18,245 nt of DNA from Cyanobacteria bacterium UBA11153 (GTDB lineage: Bacteria; Cyanobacteriota; Cyanobacteriia; Cyanobacteriales; Coleofasciculaceae): the NCBI GenBank assembly GCA_003511885.1, contig DOIX01000346.1, positions 4,249 to 22,493 of the forward strand, given 5' to 3'. This document shows, in pieces, positions 7,377 through 13,090 of the stretch (position 1 is its first letter; each line of letters starts with the position of its first letter). The translations under genes and the position numbers were made by a program. A model generated the notes under the pieces. The model was not told the origin of the DNA. It saw only the letters and a list, made by a program, of their open reading frames with translations, and made no database searches.

Positions 7377-10300
7377 ATGAATGAAGCAGATCGCACCCGA
7401 ATCGAAACATTCATCACTCGCTGGGCAGGTTCTAGCGGTAACGAGCGGGCAAACTATCAGCTATTTTTTGCGGAATTGTGCGATGCTCTGGGGGTAGATC
7501 GCCCTTTAGATAAAGGCAGAATTCTCAACGATCCTTACTGCTTTGATAAAGATGTCAAAATTTTTCACCCCAGCGGTAAAGTCACGCCGGGATTTATCGA
7601 TTTTTATAAGGCAGAACATTTCTTAATTGAGGCAAAACAGGGTGGAAATACAGGTAAAAAAGGTACGGCAAAGCGGGGAACAAATACATATTTGCGAGAG
7701 ATGGAAAAAGCCTTTACTCAGGCAGTTTCTTATGCTCGAAATCTCCCCAGGAAACCTCCTTTTTTATTAACTTGCGATATTGGCGACCATTTTGAACTTT
7801 GGCTGGGGTTTAGTGGTGATTATGGCGGCTATGGTGCGCGGAGAGATATTGGATTAGCCGAGTTGCGAAAGGCGGATATTTTCGATTTATTTGTCGATAT
7901 TTTTACTAATCCGCAGCAGCGCAATCCAGAGAAAATTGCAGCGCGGGTGACGCGGGAAGTGGCAGGAGATTTAGCAGAATTAGCAAAGGGAATGGAAGCG
8001 AAAATAGATCCACAGCAAGTCGCCCAGTTTTTGATGCGCTGTATTTTCACCATGTTTGCTGAAGATGTGGGATTGCTAAAAGAACATTTGTTTACCGAGG
8101 CGCTGGAAACGCGATGGATAAACAATCCAAAGACATTTAAACCGGAGGTAGAAGCGCTGTGGCAGGCGATGAATGAAGGGACTAATTTTGGGTTTTATGG
8201 CCAACTTTTGCGGTTTAATGGGGGATTGTTTGCTGAGTCGCAGGCGTTTGCCTTGACAAAGACGCAGTTGGAAGTATTATTGCAGGCAGCAAAGCGGGAT
8301 TGGCGTAATGTGGAACCCGCGATTTTCGGTACTTTGTTGGAAAGGGCGTTGGATGCGCGAGAAAGGAGTAAACTAGGGGCACATTATACGCCGCGATCCT
8401 ATGTAGAAAGATTAGTAAAACCAGTGGTAATGGAGCCTTTAGGCGATCGCTGGATTGCGGTACAAGCGGAGGTTAAACAGCTACTCAACGCAGGAGAATC
8501 GGAACCGACTGCAAATCAAAGGAAAAAAGCGATCGCAGTTTTGGAGGCATTTTTGACGGAGTTGCGCGAAGTGAAAATTCTCGATCCGGCGTGCGGCTCC
8601 GGGAATTTCTTGTATGTGACATTGGATTTGTTGAAGGGGTTGGAATCGGAGGTGTTGCGGCGCTTGGAAGATATCACCGGAGTGACGCAATTGCGGTTGG
8701 ATATCAATCAGGTGAATCCCAGTCAGTTTTTGGGAATTGAGATTAATCCTAGGGCAGCTGCGATCGCAGATTTGGTAATTTGGATTGGCTATTTGCAGTG
8801 GCATTTTCGGCGGTTTGGCGACATTCCCCCCATCGAACCCGTGTTGCGGGAATACAACAATATTGAATGCCGGGATGCGGTGTTGGAATATGACAGAATA
8901 GAGCCAGATGTCGATGCAGCGGGGAAGGTGAGAACCCGCTGGGGTGGAAGGATGATGAAAAGTCTGGTGACAGGGGAAGATATTCCAGATCCGACGGATC
9001 AAGTAACGATTTATCGCTATTTGAATCCGAGGGCTGCGGTGTGGCAGGAGGCAGATTATATTGTCTCTAATCCGCCGTTTATTGGGAATGCGAGAATGCG
9101 CGATCGATTGGGGGATGGGTATACAGAAACGTTGAGGAAGGTTTATAAAGATGTACCGGATACTGTTGATTTTGTGATGTATTGGTGGCACAAAGCTGCG
9201 GAGTTAGTCAGATTAGAAAAGATTTATAGATTTGGGCTAATTACAACTAACACTATTAGCCAAGTGCGCCAACGAAAAGTTATCGATTTTCACCAATCAC
9301 AGAAGAATCCAATTCAATTATTTTTTGCTATTCCCGATCATCCCTGGGTTGATGAAGGTGCATCAGTCAGAATTGCAATGACCAGTGCTGAGTTAACAAC
9401 TGCGAAAACTCATAAAAACCATCAGATAGGAATCGTAATAGATGAAGGTAAAGCAGAGATATTAGATGATATTACAGAAAAGATTAAAATCCAATGGCGT
9501 AATGTTGGAGAAATTTTCAGCAATTTAACCGCCTGCGTAAACTTCACTTCAGCTTGTGTGTTGAAATCTAATTCAATTCTAAGTTCTACAGGTGTTAAGA
9601 TTCATGGAGCAGGTTTTATTTTAAATAAAGAAGAAGCCTTAGCAATGGGATATCGAGAAGTTGGATTGCCAACAAGAAATAATGATGTTATTAAAAAATA
9701 TATGAATGGAAAAGACTTGGCTGGTTATAGTCGGGGATTTTTTGTGATTGATTTTCAGGATTTTTCAAAGCAAAAAGCTTCTCAATATCCGGAACCATTT
9801 CAGAGAGTGATTGAAACAGTCAAACCAGAACGAGAAATCAATAGAGATAGGCAAAGACGAGAAAATTGGTGGCTCTTTGGGCGATCAAACAAACAAATGC
9901 GTCGATCGCTGCAAAATTTATCTCGATATATCGCAACTGTAGAAACGGCTAAACATCGAGTATTTGTATTTTTGGAAAATGATGTTATACCTGATAATAA
10001 ATTGATTGCTATTGCCCTTGATGATGCTTATTTTCTAGGAGTCCTCTCTAGTAAGATTCATGTTAAATGGGCTTTAGTATGCGGTGGACAACTTGGTCCT
10101 ACCCCTGTTTATGTCAAAACTACTTGTTTCGACCCCTTCCCCTTCCCCACGCCCACCGACACCCAAAAACAAACCATCCGAGAATTGGGAGAAAGCCTCG
10201 ACAGCCACCGCAAACGAGTCCAAGCCACTCACCCCGAAATCACCATCACCGGGATGTACAACCTCCTGGAAAAACTCCGCAACAGCGAACCCCTCACCGA

Positions 10301-10820
10301 CAAAGACAAAGCCTTCAACCAAAAAGCCCTCGTCTCCACCCTCAAACAAATCCACGACGAAATCGATACCGCCGTCTTTGCCGCCTACGGTTGGGAACCC
10401 ACCCTCACCGACGAACAAATCCTGGAAAACCTCGTCAGCCTCAACACCCAACGCGCCGCAGAAGAAAGCAACGGACTCATTCGCTGGCTGCGCCCCGACT
10501 ACCAAGCCCCCGGCGAAACCTACGCGCAACAAACCCTGGAAGGCATCGCCACCGAAACCGAAACCCCCATTATCCCCACCCAACAACAACCCTTCCCCAA
10601 AACCCTCAAAGAGCAACTTGCCGCCATCCGCGATTTATTTCGCACCCAAAGCGGCGAATGGAGTGCTGCTCAAATTACTGCTCATTTCAAAGGTGCAAAT
10701 CGCAAACAAAACATTATTTTGGAGTGTTTAGAAAGTTTGGAAGAGTTGGGAATTTTGCTCAGTCATACTGAAAATGGCATGACTTTCTGGCATCTGGCAG
10801 AAGTGGGAAAGGCTGGGTAA
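7377..10820 (+). CDS. MmeI-like single-chain restriction-modification enzyme (type IIL/IIG: endonuclease + N6-adenine methyltransferase)
   Basis: Large 1147-aa protein expected to methylate adenine at a specific site and cut nearby DNA, acting as a one-gene defence system. Domain order follows MmeI. The N-terminal PD-(D/E)XK nuclease has D75 and E85-A-K87, the D-x9-E-x-K spacing I know from MmeI. A helical spacer covers ~180-330. The methyltransferase has GAHYTP (334-339), motif I DPACGSGN (403-410), the motif II acidic residue in GIEIN (E455) and motif IV SNPPF (564-568). A target-recognition region lies at ~640-920 (NGKDL ~776, WWLFGRS ~830, LGPTPVYVKTT ~905). Beyond the MmeI core is a C-terminal extension ending in a probable winged-helix segment (~1070-1147). 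Both catalytic centres look intact. AGGA lies 7 bp before the ATG. Composition is mosaic: AT-rich over the recognition region, then strongly C-rich codons at ~10130-10640. Recognition site unknown. Confidence 0.9.
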   Translation: MNEADRTRIETFITRWAGSSGNERANYQLFFAELCDALGVDRPLDKGRILNDPYCFDKDVKIFHPSGKVTPGFIDFYKAEHFLIEAKQGGNTGKKGTAKRGTNTYLREMEKAFTQAVSYARNLPRKPPFLLTCDIGDHFELWLGFSGDYGGYGARRDIGLAELRKADIFDLFVDIFTNPQQRNPEKIAARVTREVAGDLAELAKGMEAKIDPQQVAQFLMRCIFTMFAEDVGLLKEHLFTEALETRWINNPKTFKPEVEALWQAMNEGTNFGFYGQLLRFNGGLFAESQAFALTKTQLEVLLQAAKRDWRNVEPAIFGTLLERALDARERSKLGAHYTPRSYVERLVKPVVMEPLGDRWIAVQAEVKQLLNAGESEPTANQRKKAIAVLEAFLTELREVKILDPACGSGNFLYVTLDLLKGLESEVLRRLEDITGVTQLRLDINQVNPSQFLGIEINPRAAAIADLVIWIGYLQWHFRRFGDIPPIEPVLREYNNIECRDAVLEYDRIEPDVDAAGKVRTRWGGRMMKSLVTGEDIPDPTDQVTIYRYLNPRAAVWQEADYIVSNPPFIGNARMRDRLGDGYTETLRKVYKDVPDTVDFVMYWWHKAAELVRLEKIYRFGLITTNTISQVRQRKVIDFHQSQKNPIQLFFAIPDHPWVDEGASVRIAMTSAELTTAKTHKNHQIGIVIDEGKAEILDDITEKIKIQWRNVGEIFSNLTACVNFTSACVLKSNSILSSTGVKIHGAGFILNKEEALAMGYREVGLPTRNNDVIKKYMNGKDLAGYSRGFFVIDFQDFSKQKASQYPEPFQRVIETVKPEREINRDRQRRENWWLFGRSNKQMRRSLQNLSRYIATVETAKHRVFVFLENDVIPDNKLIAIALDDAYFLGVLSSKIHVKWALVCGGQLGPTPVYVKTTCFDPFPFPTPTDTQKQTIRELGESLDSHRKRVQATHPEITITGMYNLLEKLRNSEPLTDKDKAFNQKALVSTLKQIHDEIDTAVFAAYGWEPTLTDEQILENLVSLNTQRAAEESNGLIRWLRPDYQAPGETYAQQTLEGIATETETPIIPTQQQPFPKTLKEQLAAIRDLFRTQSGEWSAAQITAHFKGANRKQNIILECLESLEELGILLSHTENGMTFWHLAEVGKAG

Positions 10821-10872
10821 GTTTGGCTTGGCGTTGTTATCATCAGTTTATCCAGCAAAATGAAATAGTCAA

Positions 10873-11208
10873 ATGGATCGACTAGATTATTATCGCCAGT
10901 GTATCGAAAATTTACTCCTAGAATCGGGTGAATATCCCCCCGTTAATGGTGAAATAGAAGTAGAATTAGTTTTTGATAAAGAACGCGATCGCTACTTAGT
11001 TATCGATCTAGGTTGGAATCAACATCGCCGGGTTTATAACTGCTTCATTCACTTAGATATCAAAGATGGAAAAATCTGGATTCAGCGCAATCAAACCGAT
11101 CGAAGTATCGCTGAAGAATTGGTGCAAATGGGGATTGCCAAAGAAGATATCGTGTTAGGGGTTCAGCCTCCCTATGTCCGAGAGGATACAGGGTATGGAG
11201 TTGCGTAG
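10873..11208 (+). CDS. xisI: XisI-like fdxN element excision-controlling factor protein
   Basis: Intact 111-aa member of the XisI family. In heterocystous Anabaena, XisI acts with XisH to control XisF-mediated excision of the fdxN element. Most homologues occur in cyanobacteria lacking that element and their job is unknown. Family landmarks are visible: MDRLDYYRQCIENLL start, YPPVNGEIEVELVFDKERDRYLV-type strand, GWNQHRRVYNC, HLDIKDGKIWIQ (47-60 region), IAEELVQMGI, IVLGVQPPYVRE, final TGYGVA. The gene begins 52 bp after the restriction-modification stop, on the same strand. A second, damaged xisI follows after 15 bp. No xisH partner is seen in the window, which is unusual since the two are normally adjacent. 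The symbol is by family, not proven function. Confidence 0.85.
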   Translation: MDRLDYYRQCIENLLLESGEYPPVNGEIEVELVFDKERDRYLVIDLGWNQHRRVYNCFIHLDIKDGKIWIQRNQTDRSIAEELVQMGIAKEDIVLGVQPPYVREDTGYGVA

Positions 11209-11223
11209 ACAGGAGATAGTAGA

Positions 11224-11577
11224 ATGGATACCTTAAAAAAAGAGATCGCAATTAATCCTAAAGAAGTAATCGAGAAAGTGTTGCAAGACTAGGCCAACAT
11301 TCCTTACGCTTACGGGCAACTTAAATCGGAAGTCATTGTCAGTCGAGATGAAAAACACTATTTGTTAATGACATCGGGATTTTCTCCTGAAGATGCTCGC
11401 GTTCATTACTGTTTAGTTCACTTAGAATTGGTTGAAGATAAAGTGTGGATTCAATATGATGGCATTGAAGGAGGAGTGGCAAATGCACTGATAGAAGCAG
11501 AAATTCCGAGGGAGCGGATTGTTTTGGGTTTTCATCCGAAGCAACTCAGGAAATATACGGGATTTGCTGTAGATTAG
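11224..11577 (+). pseudogene. xisI: xisI paralogue interrupted by an in-frame TAG
   Basis: From ATG 11224 the frame reads MDTLKKEIAINPKEVIEKV LQD, then TAG at 11290-11292, then ANIPYAYGQLKSEVIVS and on to KYTGFAVD, stop at 11577. Without the amber codon it would be a 117-residue XisI protein with every family block (IPYAYG, HYCLVHLELVEDKVWIQ, GVANALIEA, RERIVLGF, RKYTGFAV). Family members usually have Tyr at the interrupted place (D-Y-A-x-IPYAYG), so a single TAT/TAC-to-TAG change explains it. Reinitiation at an internal TTG (11362) could still make the C-terminal 71 residues. It sits 15 bp after the intact copy, so both were probably one tandem transcript. The rest of the frame is undamaged, suggesting a recent event or a sequencing error. 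Confidence 0.8.
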
Positions 11578-11589
11578 TGACTTGAGGAG

Positions 11590-11619
11590 AACAGATTTGC
11601 GATCGCAAATTCCTGTTTT
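11590..11619 (+). terminator. Palindrome on a HIP1 site followed by T4, possible terminator of the xisI genes
   Basis: A 16-bp perfect palindrome (ATTTGCGATCGCAAAT, 11595-11610) centred on GCGATCGC is extended by AACAG (11590-11594) and CTGTT (11613-11617), with a run of Ts directly after. It begins 12 bp after the second xisI stop, as expected for a factor-independent terminator. HIP1 alone makes a palindrome, but the extra flanking pairs are beyond it. Confidence 0.45.
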
Positions 11620-11640
11620 ACGAAAAATAACGAGGCAGAT

Positions 11641-11794
11641 TTATAGCAATAGACAAGGCAGTTAAGGCATCAATAGTGAGGGGAGGGTGAAGCAAGAGGA
11701 TATAAATATTTAGGGTTTGTTGCCAAGGTTATCGCCCTCTTGCTTCACCCCTACCAATCTCTCTATGCCCTAACCGCTGTGGCGGTTGCTATAA
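11641..11794. repeat. Small element bounded by inverted copies of the palindromic repeat, with a nested 15-bp inverted repeat
   Basis: The left end (11641-11669, TTATAGCAA...CAGTTAAGGCA) is the imperfect reverse complement of the right end (11766-11794, TGCCCTAACCG...TTGCTATAA): both outer 9-mers match exactly and the inner parts pair partly. Nested inside is a perfect 15-bp inverted repeat, GGGTGAAGCAAGAGG (11685-11699) with its complement at 11736-11750, around a 36-nt AT-rich loop. The whole could fold as one long hairpin. No ORF inside. Likely a non-coding dispersed element; only one full copy is in the window. Confidence 0.6.
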
Positions 11795-11811
11795 CTATGA
11801 CTATAACAACC

Positions 11812-12068
11812 CTGACGGGGCGACAACTATGGCTCAAAGCTAGACAGGACATGGTTTTGAAGCCATAGAAATCGAAGAAAAAGATACCCACTTCTTTGAA
11901 AATTAGCCAAGAAATCTGATGGTTAATAACGAATCCATGAGACTTGTAGCTATCCGCTCTGAAATCAGGATGTCAATAATGCCAAAAAATAGACTTATTT
12001 TTTTGATAAGATGACGTGCTACATGTCAGAGTGTGCAACGGTTTCAGCCATAGTTGTCGCCCCGTCAG
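11812..12068. mobile_element. MITE-like element with perfect 23-bp terminal inverted repeats
   Basis: The 23 bp at 11812-11834 (starting CTGACGGGGCGACAACTATG) recur exactly in reverse complement at 12046-12068. The 211 bp between have no ORF of note but contain a hairpin of A/T tracts around 11983-12005 (CAAAAAATA-GACT-TATTTTTTTG). Short size, long perfect ends and lack of a transposase fit a MITE or a gutted insertion sequence. I see no target-site duplication: the flanks read ...AACAAC at the left and AGTCGAA at the right. The right end stops 4 bp before a broken xisI fragment begins. Confidence 0.7.
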
Positions 12069-12072
12069 AGTC

Positions 12073-12160
12073 GAATCTGGTCAAGATCCCTCAGTTAATG
12101 GTGGGATTGAAGTAGAATTTGTTTTTGACAAATAACGCGATCGCTAATTAATTTTTCTAG
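12073..12160 (+). pseudogene. xisI: Third xisI remnant (internal fragment with two stops)
   Basis: Aligns base by base with 10921 onward of the intact xisI. The frame from 12073 reads [20 protein letters not shown], stop, RDR, stop, against ESGEYPPVNGEIEVELVFDK-ERDRY in the intact gene. Both stops are single-codon changes (GAA to TAA, TAC to TAA). The 5' part is missing; the MITE-like element ends 4 bp before the similarity starts. The 3' part is lost near the HIP1 octamer at 12137-12144. It overlaps bioD on the opposite strand. Confidence 0.75.
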
Positions 12161-12820
12161 ATCCAAATCCGAAGCAACTTCAGCCAATTTCACCAAATCC
12201 TTAGCGTCAGATAAATATGGCAAAATACCCAAAATCGGTACATTAGTCAGAGATTCAATGAGATTAATCGGTGTCCAATTAGCAATTTCTTCCTCATTCC
12301 GAGGCTCAACGCAATTGAGAACAATACCTCGCAATGCGACGCGAAATTGACGCGCTAAGGCGACATTTGCAACAGCCTGCGCGATCGCACCCAATTCCAC
12401 AGGCACTACCAAAACCGCAGGCAGCCCCCAATCCCGCGCTAAATCAGCTACCGTTAATTCGTGAGCGATAGGGGAACCCAATCCCCCCAATCCTTCCACC
12501 AAAACCAAATCTCTACTTTGTCGCAAACTCTCAAAAGCTCGCCAAACTAACCCTAAATCTATCTTTCGCCCTTCTCTATCTGCCGCGACAGGTGGGGCTA
12601 CAGGCGTTTCAAACTGTAACGGAGTAATTTCTTCAGGAGTTTGCTCTAGTTTAAATAGGGTTTGGTAAATTTCGCGATCGCCAATTCCCGTCTGAATCGG
12701 TTTAAAAATGCCCAATCGCTTTTGGGCATAGTACTTTTGATAATAAGCAGCCATTGCGCAGGTTAAAACAGTTTTCCCCGCATCAGTATTCGTACCAGCA
12801 ATTAGTAATATCTTTGTCAT
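12095..12820 (-). CDS. bioD: Dethiobiotin synthetase, with an unusual C-terminal tail
   Basis: ATP-dependent ligase that closes the ureido ring of 7,8-diaminopelargonate with CO2 to give dethiobiotin, the step before biotin synthase. 241 aa. Seen: Walker [10 protein letters not shown] (9-17), lysine K40 in FKPIQTG, APPVAA (75-80), [10 protein letters not shown] (108-117) and LRGIVLNC (163-170). ATG at 12820 gives the canonical [10 protein letters not shown] start; no other bio gene is adjacent. Cyanobacterial BioD proteins I recall end close to the ...ASDLDLE(K/R)L motif, reached here at residue ~224. The further 17 residues, [17 protein letters not shown], are read from the antisense strand of the xisI remnant, so the native stop was probably lost by rearrangement. 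The catalytic core is complete and the enzyme is probably active. Confidence 0.93.
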   Translation of the reverse strand: MTKILLIAGTNTDAGKTVLTCAMAAYYQKYYAQKRLGIFKPIQTGIGDREIYQTLFKLEQTPEEITPLQFETPVAPPVAADREGRKIDLGLVWRAFESLRQSRDLVLVEGLGGLGSPIAHELTVADLARDWGLPAVLVVPVELGAIAQAVANVALARQFRVALRGIVLNCVEPRNEEEIANWTPINLIESLTNVPILGILPYLSDAKDLVKLAEVASDLDLEKLISDRVICQKQILLQSHH

Positions 12821-12826
12821 TAGTGA

Positions 12827-12915
12827 GGGGCTAGGGGCTAGGGGCTAGGGGCTAGGGAAGAAAGTAGTGCGAGCATCTTGCTCGCTGGAAGCTTGGCAGA
12901 GGCTAGGGAAGAAAG
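12827..12915. repeat. Four perfect GGGGCTA heptamers plus a 15-bp direct repeat and hairpin
   Basis: 12827-12854 holds ggggcta four times. GGCTAGGGAAGAAAG occurs at 12850-12864 and again at 12901-12915. Between them is a 7-bp-stem hairpin, GCGAGCA-TCT-TGCTCGC (12869-12885). It starts 7 bp upstream of the bioD start codon, so it may sit in the bioD leader or promoter. Confidence 0.75.
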
Positions 12916-12947
12916 ATTTCTAATCAAGGGTTTGAGAAATTTAGAAT

Positions 12948-12977
12948 GTCCTAACTGCCTTGGCGGTTGTTATAAGT
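12948..12977. repeat. Dispersed palindromic repeat, copy 3
   Basis: Reads GTCCTAACTGCC-TTGGCGGTTGTTATAAGT; AACTGCC pairs with GGCGGTT (one T-G pair). Same family and orientation as 4931-4960 and 11766-11796. No inverted partner copy is seen nearby. Confidence 0.7.
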
Positions 12978-13020
12978 CATAATTTCTTTGTTGGAGATAT
13001 TTATTAGTCTTTTGTTTAAA

Positions 13021-13083
13021 ACCAATGACCAACAACCAACAACCAACAACCAATAACCAACAACCAATAACCAATAACCAATG
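13021..13083. repeat. Heptameric tandem repeat, nine ACCAAYA/G units
   Basis: Nine heptamers run without interruption: accaatg, accaaca x3, accaata, accaaca, accaata x2, accaatg. A typical cyanobacterial STRR, placed just downstream of the kinase stop codon. Confidence 0.9.
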
Positions 13084-13090
13084 ACTAATT

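Noticed and set aside
8481..9191. 236-codon minus-strand open frame inside the methyltransferase
   Set aside because: Lies over the catalytic motifs of the real gene and has no recognisable features.
10067..10771. Long overlapping open frames on both strands (up to 234 codons)
   Set aside because: Shadows of the restriction-modification gene caused by its C-rich segment; products are low-complexity (Pro/Arg- or Gly/Phe-rich) and the real frame has clear family motifs.
10821..11640. xisH gene next to xisI
   Set aside because: All frames around the xisI copies were considered; nothing resembles XisH.
11685..11750. 15-bp stem as a rho-independent terminator
   Set aside because: The loop is 36 nt, there is no T-run, and it lies over 100 bp from any stop codon, nested in another repeat.
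13021..13083. CRISPR array
   Set aside because: Units are 7 bp, contiguous and without spacers; this is an STRR.
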